From positions 558,001 through 622,000 of the forward strand of contig OZ243957.1 in NCBI GenBank assembly GCA_965214585.1: 64,000 nucleotides of DNA, written 5' to 3'. The position numbers and the translations under genes were made by a program. Within the stretch, counting starts at the first letter, position 1, and each line of letters starts with the position of its first letter. The DNA comes from JAHCHG01 sp965214585 (GTDB lineage: Bacteria; Acidobacteriota; Blastocatellia; Pyrinomonadales; Pyrinomonadaceae). The notes below the pieces were generated by a model. That model was not told the origin of the DNA and ran no database searches. It saw nothing but the letters and a program-made list of their open reading frames with translations. This document shows positions 7,762 through 15,107 of this stretch, piece after piece.

Positions 7762-9579
7762 TTAGAACTTAAAACCTCCATTTGACTTAATTGGAAATGA
7801 AGTTTCAATATGCCAACCTTGCGGGGTTTTATCTCTAACAGCAACAATAACAACCCTTTTAGTTTCAATAGATTTTGAGTTCGGTGATCCACCTTTGCCG
7901 CGCGTTAAAACTCTGCCAACGGGTTCATTCATTTCAAAATCAACTTGTAATCTATGTTCCCCTGATTGTAACCAATTCTCAATCGCTTCACGATTTTCTT
8001 TAACAAATTTTGCAATTGTCCGATTAGCAATTGCTTCGTTATAAAATGTTGAAGCCGACTTTGTTCTGGGTTCATCTATTAACCTATTTCGCAACCAATT
8101 GTCAGATTTTCCAACGTGCCTTTTAATCGTATGTCCGCCGAGCAGTTCGTCTAAAGTTAAATCCTTTCTTTTTCCAAATACTTTTTCAAACGATTCTTGA
8201 TAAAGTTCGAGCAGTTTTGGTCTGACCTTTTCGCCGAACTCGTCAACCATTTTCGTTGAGAATTCACCGAATTTAACTGCACCGTTTTTTATTTTGTTTC
8301 CCGCGAAAACTGCCATATTCGCCAGAACATCGGCGGGAATTCCCGAATATAGCTGTGTGGCTAATTTCTGCTTTGCTCTTTGAGAAGCTAACGCCGCCGC
8401 TTCATCTGAAAATGTTTCCGCGACTTTCGCCGTTGTTGCCAACTTAATAACTTTCGCCTTCTCGATTATCTCCGCGCCCGTTTTCGTCTTGGCTAAAATA
8501 CTGCCCGCTTTGCCGATGCCTTTGCCTAAAAGTATTTCGACGATTGCCGAGCCGACCAGTTCACCGACCATTTCCGATTTTTTATTTGACGGCGCGTTTT
8601 TGAATTCTTCCCAAGTTTCGCCTAATTCTTTGTAGAGCGCGTTGAATGTTTCAACCGGATGCCCGATGATCTGCGCTATCGCCTTCATCGTTTCCGGCAA
8701 ATTCAGCAGTCCGACCGTGCCTTTGACCGACTTCATCGCGCCGTTTGCCAAGCCGCGCACGAAACTTGATATTTCGTTGTGATTTATTGCCCGATTTCGC
8801 GCCGCGTCTGCGCTGTTTATTTCGCTTTGCACGGTGTTATAAGCGATTCGCAATTTCAGACGGCTTTCTAAAGGTAAATCGAACTGCGCCGTTCCGCCGG
8901 TAACTTTTGCGTTTTTTATTTCCACTCCGCTGTTTTTGGCGATTTGCAGAATGTCGGCGCGGTTTTTCGCAAACGGAATCGTTTCGCCGTAGGTTTTTGC
9001 GATAAGCGATTCGAGAATTTTGTCCGACTCCGACGGCTTTGTATCAAGCGCAACTCTGACGGAAAAATGTTTCAGAGCGTCCGGTTTGTCGGGCGTGCCG
9101 TATCTCGTCCGTTCGACTTGCGCCTTGTCCGCCAACCGGCTCAGTTCCGCTTTTTTATAATCTTCCGTGTTAAAGACGTTTTTCGCACTAATTTTCTCTT
9201 TCACTTCGCCGGATTTTGCCTGCGTGTTTTTAAAAAGCGCGTTCTGCGCCCGTCTGTCGGCGATGAATTTCGTGAACAAATGATAGTTTGCGGCAGACAA
9301 GCGGATTCTGCCCTGAAAACCGGGTTTGTCGGACGCGTCTTTGGCGAAGAGCGTCGGCAGCATCGCATTTTTCAGAAACTCTCTTAAATTCGTGCCGTAT
9401 TTTTTATCGAATGCTTCAACGTCGTCCCTCTTAAAACCCAAAGCGGAAAGCAGGACTTCGGTTTTTTCCGCCGGGGACGCGTCAGCACTCGAAAGCGTTA
9501 CGAGAATATCTTTTGTGCCGCCGCCGGATGCTGAATTTTGAACGGGCGGCGAGCCGTAATTGGAAATCGGTCTGGTCAT
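7762..9579 (-). CDS. Full-length polymorphic toxin with C-terminal RNase A-like domain
   Basis: The 605-residue protein starts at ATG 9579 behind a strong AAAGGAG site. Residues 1-339 are a fixed N-terminal region of unknown fold. It starts with a low-complexity leader (residues 1-24) and shows no signal peptide, PAAR, Rhs, VgrG, LXG or TpsA motif. Residues about 275-340 (GAMKSVKGTVGLLNLPETM, GHPVETFNALYKELGETW) look like a helical pre-toxin segment common in polymorphic toxins. Residues 340-460 are the block repeated in each cassette. Residues 480-605 are an RNase A-like CdiA-type tip: GGHTIKRHVGKSDNWL (His483, His488), Arg497/Arg499, and the end motif TSFP at 593-596. It should degrade RNA in rival cells. 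The delivery route is unknown. Confidence 0.82.
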   Translation of the reverse strand: MTRPISNYGSPPVQNSASGGGTKDILVTLSSADASPAEKTEVLLSALGFKRDDVEAFDKKYGTNLREFLKNAMLPTLFAKDASDKPGFQGRIRLSAANYHLFTKFIADRRAQNALFKNTQAKSGEVKEKISAKNVFNTEDYKKAELSRLADKAQVERTRYGTPDKPDALKHFSVRVALDTKPSESDKILESLIAKTYGETIPFAKNRADILQIAKNSGVEIKNAKVTGGTAQFDLPLESRLKLRIAYNTVQSEINSADAARNRAINHNEISSFVRGLANGAMKSVKGTVGLLNLPETMKAIAQIIGHPVETFNALYKELGETWEEFKNAPSNKKSEMVGELVGSAIVEILLGKGIGKAGSILAKTKTGAEIIEKAKVIKLATTAKVAETFSDEAAALASQRAKQKLATQLYSGIPADVLANMAVFAGNKIKNGAVKFGEFSTKMVDEFGEKVRPKLLELYQESFEKVFGKRKDLTLDELLGGHTIKRHVGKSDNWLRNRLIDEPRTKSASTFYNEAIANRTIAKFVKENREAIENWLQSGEHRLQVDFEMNEPVGRVLTRGKGGSPNSKSIETKRVVIVAVRDKTPQGWHIETSFPIKSNGGFKF

Positions 9580-9815
9580 TTGAAAAACTCCTTTTGAGAA
9601 ATGATTTTACTTTATTTAAAAGCCAAAAGATAAAATTAAGCCTTTGTAAAGGTTATCGCCAAAAAGTCTGATTTGTTTCCTATTTTTTTCAAATTATTTT
9701 CTTACTTACGAATTTCCGCTGATTAAAAATTTTATGTGCCTGCATTTTTAAGAATTTTGCGGTAAAATCAAATCGTTTTTATCCGAAAAGTTTATAAATC
9801 AGAGGAAAATAATTA

Positions 9816-10823
9816 GTGATAATCGAATCATCCGCGCCAACCAGAGTAGATTTAGCGGGCGGAACAATTGACATTCCGCCGCTTTTTTTGTTTCACGAAA
9901 ATGCGGCAACCGTAAATTTCGCCGTTGATCTGCTGGCGAAATGCCGTATTGAAACCAACGACGACGATAAAATCGTTCTTGAATCAATTGACCGCCGGGA
10001 AAAATTTGAAACTTTGCTGGAAAATATAGGCGATCTGGCAAACGAGCCGCGTCTTGAACTGCTTTCAAAACTCGTCTATTTTTTCAAACCCGAAAAAGGT
10101 TTTACGATGACAACCGAATCGGAAGCACCGGCGGGCGCGGGACTTGCGGGTTCTTCGACCTTGAATATTGCCTGCATCGGCGCGTTAAATAAATTCGTCG
10201 GCAATCGTTACCAGCCCGAAAAATTTATTCCGATAGCGGCAAACATCGAATGTCAGGTGATTAAAGTTCCGACCGGATTTCAGGATTATTATTCGGCGCA
10301 ATACGGCGGCGTGGCGTGCATTCATTTTCGCCCCGACGGAATCGAGCGCGAAGCATTAAAATTTGACACGAAAACGCTCGAAGAGCGAATCGTCGTAATT
10401 TACACGGGCGAGCCGCGTAATTCCGGCACGAATAACTGGGAAATCACAAAAAATCATATTGACGGCGACCGGAAGATTTTCGATATTTTTGAAAATATCC
10501 GCGACACATCGCTTGCTCTGCGCCATTCTCTGCTCGAAAATGATTGGCAGAAAACGGGCGAAGTGCTAAAAATCGCGCATCCGCAGCGTCTGCGGCTTTC
10601 GCCGAATATCACCACTCCGCGAATGGATTTGCTGATCGCCAAAGCGGAAACGAACGGCGCGATGGCAACCAAAGTCTGCGGCGCGGGCGGCGGCGGCTGT
10701 ATCGCTTTTTTCTGCGAAAAAGACCGTAGGAGCGATGTTGAAAAGGCTCTGCGCGAAGAAGCGGACGTAAAAGTTTTAGACTGGAGATTATACGACGAAG
10801 GCTTACTGGTAAAAGAATTTTGA
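9816..10823 (+). CDS. GHMP-family sugar kinase (heptose-7-phosphate-kinase-like)
   Basis: This 335-residue GHMP kinase has the three family motifs: APTRVDLAGGTIDIPP at the N-terminus, the ATP loop PAGAGLAGSS (105-114), and the C-terminal KVCGAGGGGC. The overall pattern is closest to D-glycero-D-manno-heptose 7-phosphate kinases (HddA) and fucose/galactose kinases, which supply activated sugars for surface polysaccharides. Substrate is inferred only. Start is GTG at 9816 preceded by AGAGGA with 9-base spacing. The 236-base gap upstream is shared with the divergent toxin gene and carries no other gene. Confidence 0.83.
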   Translation: MIIESSAPTRVDLAGGTIDIPPLFLFHENAATVNFAVDLLAKCRIETNDDDKIVLESIDRREKFETLLENIGDLANEPRLELLSKLVYFFKPEKGFTMTTESEAPAGAGLAGSSTLNIACIGALNKFVGNRYQPEKFIPIAANIECQVIKVPTGFQDYYSAQYGGVACIHFRPDGIEREALKFDTKTLEERIVVIYTGEPRNSGTNNWEITKNHIDGDRKIFDIFENIRDTSLALRHSLLENDWQKTGEVLKIAHPQRLRLSPNITTPRMDLLIAKAETNGAMATKVCGAGGGGCIAFFCEKDRRSDVEKALREEADVKVLDWRLYDEGLLVKEF

Positions 10824-10909
10824 TAATAAAAGCAAACGCGATTTGTTTTTTTGTCTTCCAATAACCGTTCGCCTTTCCCCGAAACCACTTACTTTCAAGG
10901 AGAAAATTT

Positions 10910-11674
10910 ATGAAAAAATTATTTTTATTGACGATAATTTCTATCTTCGCTCTAAGTTTGGCTGTGCAGGCGCAGATAGATGATTCCAATTACTATTCGA
11001 GAAATTTGGACAATTACGCCCGCGATTTAAAGCGTTATTCGGTTGATTTAGTTGACGCAACCGAACGCGATCTGCGGCGCGGGCGCAGAAATAATTCACG
11101 CGCCGAAGTGCAGAACGCTTTTCGCGCCCGTCAACTCGATGCCAGCGCAGGACTTCTCCAGCAAATGATTTCCGATAATCGTCCGGCGGATGAATTGCGC
11201 TATGCGACTTCAGCCATTTCCGATTTACTGCGCGGCGCACCGAATTATGGTTTGGGCGGAAATCTCTGGCGCAGCGCGGCAAATTCTCTGAATGACATTA
11301 ATCGTGAATTAGGCGGCGGTAATTTCGGCGGCGGCAGAGATAACGACAGGGACAGAGACAGAGGCAGAGATAGAAATTCAAGCGGAAGCGTCGTCTGGCG
11401 CGGAGTTGTTGACAACAGAATCCAGCTTGAAATCAGCGGACGCAGAATCACACAGCGCACGACTGCCGGAAAAACTTATCCGAACGGAACTTATAATTTT
11501 ACCTCGTCGCTTCCCAGAGGAAATGTGAATATTGATGTTGATAAAAAGGACGGACGCGGAAAAGTTCGTGTTTTGCAGCGACCTGATCGCTCGAACAATT
11601 ACACGGCGGTAATCGAAATCGAAGACGACGACGGCGGCGCGGATAATTATCAACTGGAAATTTTCTGGAATTGA
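10910..11674 (+). CDS. Secreted protein with Asp-Arg linker, function unknown
   Basis: A signal peptide (MKKLFLLTIISIFALSLAVQAQ) shows export to the periplasm or surface. After it come an Arg/Tyr-rich helical part (about residues 25-135), a low-complexity DNDRDRDRGRDRN linker near 145-157, and a beta-rich C-terminal domain. That domain starts VVWRGVVDNRIQLEISG and ends DNYQLEIFW. I do not recognise a named family. A good AAGGAGA site sits 6 bases before the ATG. It is followed by a long palindrome, so it is probably a single-gene unit. Confidence 0.75.
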   Translation: MKKLFLLTIISIFALSLAVQAQIDDSNYYSRNLDNYARDLKRYSVDLVDATERDLRRGRRNNSRAEVQNAFRARQLDASAGLLQQMISDNRPADELRYATSAISDLLRGAPNYGLGGNLWRSAANSLNDINRELGGGNFGGGRDNDRDRDRGRDRNSSGSVVWRGVVDNRIQLEISGRRITQRTTAGKTYPNGTYNFTSSLPRGNVNIDVDKKDGRGKVRVLQRPDRSNNYTAVIEIEDDDGGADNYQLEIFWN

Positions 11675-11690
11675 GGTTTCGAGTAATTTA

Positions 11691-11875
11691 AGAAGCTGTT
11701 TGGTAATTGTATCGCAGGCTTCCAGCCGGCAGTCTTGGCGGCTTCCAGCCGCCAAATTTATCTGTTTTTCCCGCCAATTCGAGTAAATAAGGCTCGAATT
11801 GGCGGCTGGAAGCCGCCAAGACTGCCGGCAAGACGGGCGGCGTTACGTTTTTTTTGAGTTTCCAAACAGCTTCTA
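11691..11875. repeat. Nested palindrome around GGCGGCTTCCAGCCGCC
   Basis: The outer arms are AGAAGCTGTTTGG (11691-11703) and CCAAACAGCTTCT at the right end. Inside them, GCCGGCAGTCTTGGCGGC on the left pairs with GCCGCCAAGACTGCCGGC on the right, and the core GAATTGGCGGCTGG/CCAGCCGCC repeats within each arm. It fills the gap between a plus-strand gene and the convergent purQ. No coding potential. Confidence 0.85.
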
Positions 11876-11882
11876 ATATAAA

Positions 11883-11912
11883 AAAAGCGGTTGGTGAAAA
11901 TCAGCCGCTTTC
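11883..11912. terminator. Hairpin terminator downstream of purQ
   Basis: AAAGCGG and CCGCTTT pair around GGTGAAAAT, with A-runs on one side and T-rich sequence on the other. It lies just past the purQ stop at 11914 and may work in both directions. Confidence 0.65.
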
Positions 11913-11913
11913 T

Positions 11914-12621
11914 TTATTTTTCGTTGTTTATCTTATCAATCGAATTGGTCAGCGAGCGAAAAATATCGCGTCCGTCATTTGAACCGAGCAGATTTTCGCA
12001 GGCTCTTTCCGGGTGCGGCATCATTCCGAGAACATTTCCCCGCACGTTGCAGATTCCGGCGATGTTCGAGCGCGAACCGTTCGGATTCGCTTCATCTGTA
12101 ACTTCCCCGTTTTCGTCGGAATAACGAAAAACAATCTGATTATTTTCCTCCAGTTCCGCAAAAGTTTCGTCGTCGCAAACGTAATTCCCTTCGGCGTGTG
12201 CGACGGGAATTGACAAAACTTCGCCCTTTTCGAGTTCATTCGTAAACGGCGTTTCCGCATTTTCAACTTTTATATCAGCGTGGCGGCAAATAAAGTGCAG
12301 ATTTTTATTTCGCATCAACGCGCCGGGCAAAAGTCCGCTTTCGCAGAGAATCTGAAAGCCGTTGCAGATTCCGAAAACAAATTTTCCTTCCGCTGCAAAA
12401 TCCTTAACTGCCTTCATCACGGGCGAAAAACGCGCCAACGCTCCGGCACGCAAATAGTCGCCGTAGGAAAAACCGCCCGGCACGATCACCGCGTCGTAAC
12501 CTTTCAGATCGGTTTCCTTGTGCCAAACGAAATCAACCGGCTGACCGACGTGCTTGCTAATAACGTGATAAGCGTCGTGGTCGCAATTTGAACCGGGAAA
12601 AACTATAACTCCGAATTTCAT
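11914..12621 (-). CDS. purQ: Phosphoribosylformylglycinamidine synthase, glutaminase subunit PurQ
   Basis: PurQ releases ammonia from glutamine for the PurL synthase in step four of purine synthesis, within the PurLQS complex. From the ATG at 12621 (MKFGVIVFPGSNCDHD) the protein shows the class-I glutaminase core: VPGGFSYGDYLR, the nucleophile Cys86 in FGICNGFQILC, and the C-terminal HPERA with the catalytic His/Glu. The frame extends to 12696, but that part is translated intergenic repeat and overlaps purS, so 12621 is chosen. It is the second gene after purS; purL is not in the window. A repeat hairpin separates the two pur genes. Confidence 0.95.
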   Translation of the reverse strand: MKFGVIVFPGSNCDHDAYHVISKHVGQPVDFVWHKETDLKGYDAVIVPGGFSYGDYLRAGALARFSPVMKAVKDFAAEGKFVFGICNGFQILCESGLLPGALMRNKNLHFICRHADIKVENAETPFTNELEKGEVLSIPVAHAEGNYVCDDETFAELEENNQIVFRYSDENGEVTDEANPNGSRSNIAGICNVRGNVLGMMPHPERACENLLGSNDGRDIFRSLTNSIDKINNEK

Positions 12622-12626
12622 AAATT

Positions 12627-12694
12627 TATTGATAGTTCGTTGTTCATTGGTCATTGTTTTCACAATCTTTACAATTAACAATGAACTATGAACC
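12627..12694. repeat. Palindromic repeat between purS and purQ
   Basis: GATAGTTCGTTGTTCATTGG and the following CATTGTT on the left face AACAATGAACTATGAACC on the right. It is the same word family as at 1449-1562 and 63799-64000. It lies inside a likely operon and overlaps the last codons of purS. Confidence 0.7.
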
Positions 12695-12937
12695 ATTCAC
12701 CAATTCCACCCGATAATCTTCGATCACCGGATTTGCCAAAACGTCCTTAGCGATTCGTTCCGCCGTTTCTCTCGCCTTTTCTTCCGAGAGATTTTTATCA
12801 AGAGCGATCTCGAAATATTTGCCCTGCCGCACGTCTTCTATTTTCTCGAATCCGAGCAGTTCCGCCGAATGATGAATCGCTTTGCCCTGCGGATCGAGAA
12901 CGCCCGGTTTTAACGTAACATAAACTTTTGCTTTCAT
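12686..12937 (-). CDS. purS: Phosphoribosylformylglycinamidine synthase subunit PurS
   Basis: PurS is the small structural subunit that bridges PurQ and PurL in the formylglycinamidine ribonucleotide synthase of most non-enteric bacteria. The 83-residue product begins MKAKVYVTLKPGVLDPQG and holds the family's GKAIHHSAELLGF and VRQGKYFEI motifs. ATG at 12937 follows AAAGGAAAATT, a good ribosome site; the open frame upstream to 12988 lacks one. It is the first gene of the purS-purQ pair. Its divergent neighbour is a plus-strand DUF4870-type gene. Confidence 0.94.
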   Translation of the reverse strand: MKAKVYVTLKPGVLDPQGKAIHHSAELLGFEKIEDVRQGKYFEIALDKNLSEEKARETAERIAKDVLANPVIEDYRVELVNGS

Positions 12938-13082
12938 AATTTTCCTTTGGCGAAAAATAAATTTTACGCAAATTCTTGAGTTTTGCAACGTCTTTGTGAT
13001 AAATTCTCGTTACACAAAAGTTTTAACGCCTAAATTTACCAACTTTAAACAAAACAAAAAAAAAGGAGATTCAGAAAAAATT

Positions 13083-13472
13083 ATGCAAAATACAGAAGGA
13101 AAAACTGCACTCGGACTTGATGCAAATGTCGGGGCAATGTTGTGTTATATACCGATTTGCCTTATTGGTTTAATTTTCAGCATTATCGTAATAGTTCAGG
13201 ATAAATCAAACAAACTCGCGCGATTTCACGCTTTTCAGGCACTTCTGCTGATGGCTGTCGGAATTGTATTAGGATTAGGATTCGGTTTACTTATGGGAAT
13301 TTTTTCCGCCATAACAGGTTCTACAATAATCGGTTTGCTTGGCACTCTGGTAAATATAGTTATCTCGTTAGGGCTTCTTATTGCTTTCATATTTTGCGCT
13401 GTCAAAGCATTTCAAGGGGAAATGTTTAAACTTCCCGTGATCGGCGATATGGCTGATAAATGGTCGAGTTAA
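13083..13472 (+). CDS. DUF4870-type small membrane protein
   Basis: From ATG at 13083 (MQNTEGKTALGLDANVGAM) the 129-residue protein has three hydrophobic segments. The linker between the first two, VQDKSNKLARFHAFQALLL, is the conserved signature of DUF4870/YtcA-like proteins. Function is unknown; the family is inner-membrane. The open frame begins at 12996, but homology and an AAAAAAAAGGAG stretch support 13083. A strong bidirectional hairpin follows at 13501. Confidence 0.8.
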   Translation: MQNTEGKTALGLDANVGAMLCYIPICLIGLIFSIIVIVQDKSNKLARFHAFQALLLMAVGIVLGLGFGLLMGIFSAITGSTIIGLLGTLVNIVISLGLLIAFIFCAVKAFQGEMFKLPVIGDMADKWSS

Positions 13473-13500
13473 TATATTGAGAACAATAAAAATTATGTGA

Positions 13501-13532
13501 AAAAGGCAGGCTTTCAAAGTCTGCCTTTTTTA
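13501..13532. terminator. Bidirectional terminator between convergent genes
   Basis: AAAAAGGCAG and CTGCCTTTTTT pair around GCTTTCAAAGT. A-run upstream and T-run downstream serve both the DUF4870 gene and the convergent P1 peptidase gene, whose stop codon touches it. Confidence 0.88.
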
Positions 13533-14717
13533 TTTGACGGATACGGCGTGATATTTTCTGAGAATTTCCAAAGTCTTTTCAATCGGAATCGCTTCGATTT
13601 TATTGCCGTCGCGTCCCGTCATTGTTGATGCTCGAAACAGCGAATTGTAGATCGCTTCTTCCGTTGCTTCCACAGCGGCGAGAAAAAGCGGCGACATCAA
13701 ATCGTTTGCCAGAACTCTCGTTTGACGGACATTTTCGCCCGCGCGAATGCGGTTTTCCGTCGCCGTGCTGAACGCGATGACATAATCGCCGCTGCCGTTC
13801 GTCGCAGGCGAACCCGTCCGCGCCAAGCCTAAAATTGCTCGTGCCGCAAGCCGTTCGAGATTTCGCGCGTCGAGAGGCGCATCTGTTGCCACAACAATAA
13901 TTATCGAGCCGTCCGCTTTGTCGCTAACATCTTTTGAGATATTTTTACCGCCCGATTCAATTTGTTCTTTCAAATAATACTTCCCTAATTCGCGTCCGAC
14001 AGGCGCACCGTTGATCGTCAAAACGCCGCCGAAATTCGTCTGCACCAAAACGCCGATTGTGTAACCGCCCGCCGATTGCGGCACGATGCGCGAAGACGTG
14101 CCGATTCCGCCTTTGAACCCGAACGCGATTGTTCCCGTTCCCGCGCCAACCGAACCTTCTTCAACCGCGCCCGATTTTGCCGATTTTATCGCTTCAAAAA
14201 CTTCTTTTTGTCCAACGTGCCGCCCGCGTATGTCATTTAGAAAACCGTCATTCGTTTCCGCCACAATCGGATTTACCGAGCGCACATTTTCATTTCCCGA
14301 AAGCCCAAGCATATATTCAATTAAAGCGTCGGCAACGCGCGGAACATTCAGCGTATTCGTCAGCAAAATCGGCGTTTCGATCTCGCCGAGTTCCTTAACC
14401 TGCGTCGAACCCACGAGTTTCCCGAAACCGTTTCCGACGAAAATCGCCGCCGGAACTTTTTTTTGGAAAAGATTTTCACCGTGCGGCAAAATCGCGGTAA
14501 TGCCCGTTCTAATGTTGTCGCCTTTTATCAGTGTCGAATGTCCGACTTTCACGCCGTCAACGTCCGTAATCGCATTGAGTTTTCCCGTCGGCAAAATTCC
14601 GACCTCAACGCCCAAATCTCTGGCTCGCGGGCGTTCTTTTTCCGTTTGAGCGAAAATCTGCGTCATAAAAATCAGAATTGAAAAAACTGCGATAAATTTT
14701 TGAAGAAAATCAGCCAT
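13530..14717 (-). CDS. P1-family (S58) aminopeptidase, DmpA/BapA-like, exported
   Basis: Family S58 enzymes are N-terminal-nucleophile aminopeptidases that release N-terminal D-, L- or beta-amino acids and self-cleave into two chains. The 395-residue protein has a signal peptide (about residues 1-24), the opening ARDLGVEVGILPTGKLNAITDV, and the motifs VGAGTGTIAFGFKGGIGTSSR and GSIIIVVATDAPLD. The latter is the known self-cleavage site in this family, which points to Gly270-Ser271 here with Ser271 as nucleophile. The length fits the family plus a signal peptide. Export suggests scavenging of peptides in the periplasm. Single gene, convergent with its neighbour. Confidence 0.9.
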   Translation of the reverse strand: MADFLQKFIAVFSILIFMTQIFAQTEKERPRARDLGVEVGILPTGKLNAITDVDGVKVGHSTLIKGDNIRTGITAILPHGENLFQKKVPAAIFVGNGFGKLVGSTQVKELGEIETPILLTNTLNVPRVADALIEYMLGLSGNENVRSVNPIVAETNDGFLNDIRGRHVGQKEVFEAIKSAKSGAVEEGSVGAGTGTIAFGFKGGIGTSSRIVPQSAGGYTIGVLVQTNFGGVLTINGAPVGRELGKYYLKEQIESGGKNISKDVSDKADGSIIIVVATDAPLDARNLERLAARAILGLARTGSPATNGSGDYVIAFSTATENRIRAGENVRQTRVLANDLMSPLFLAAVEATEEAIYNSLFRASTMTGRDGNKIEAIPIEKTLEILRKYHAVSVK

Positions 14718-14775
14718 AAGTTATTTTTAAATGTATCCGATTTAGAAGTTATGAGAATTAAAATAAAGACAGTTT

Positions 14776-14872
14776 CGGAATAGCTGATAAATTATAGATA
14801 AAGGATGATAACTGCACCCGTTTTATCTATCAGTTTTCATCTTTCATCTATAATCTATTCCGAAATAAATTC
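14776..14872. repeat. Imperfect palindrome with TTTCGGAATAG ends
   Basis: The 390-base gap 14718-15107 has no gene. This element has arms CGGAATAGCTGATAAATTAT and TATAATCTATTCCG, with inner ATAGATAAAGGATGA facing CATCTTTCATCTAT. A second, unrelated palindrome follows at 15000. The stretch 14875-14999 holds nothing I can name. Confidence 0.7.
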
Positions 14873-14999
14873 CTCGACTGCGTAACTTCTGAGATTATAA
14901 AAACTGCTTTGAAATATTTCCTATAATTCTAAGCCAAGTTACAATGTTTATCGAAAGATATTTTCTTGAAGAATCGGTTAGCAACAAATTAAACTTTTT

Positions 15000-15074
15000 G
15001 TCAGTAGCGTCGGCGTGAGCCGATGCGCTCGTCGCGTCCGCATTGACGCATCGGCTCACGCCGACGCTACTGAC
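15000..15074. repeat. Palindrome GTCAGTAGCGTCGGCGTGAG
   Basis: The arms GTCAGTAGCGTCGGCGTGAG+CCGATGCG and CGCATCGG+CTCACGCCGACGCTACTGAC are exact reverse complements over 28 bases around an 19-base centre. A second copy is at 44316-44393. It lies 33 bases upstream of the lysC start, so it may form in the leader of that mRNA. Confidence 0.9.
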
Positions 15075-15107
15075 TTGCACACTATTTCTTAAAATAAAGG
15101 GAAACAT

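Noticed and set aside
7762..9579. Extracellular contractile injection or type VI secretion cluster
   Set aside because: No sheath, tube, baseplate, VgrG, Hcp or PAAR gene occurs in the window; the AAA+ genes at 19.7-30.6 kb are Clp-like doubles and not clearly ClpV or Afp15 type.
9580..9815. Promoter pair between the toxin and GHMP genes
   Set aside because: Several TTTACA- and TAAAAT-like words exist, but none has correct 16-18 base spacing, so none is reported.
12622..12696. N-terminal extension of PurQ
   Set aside because: The extra residues are translated palindrome and overlap purS; PurQ homology starts at MKFGVIVFPG.
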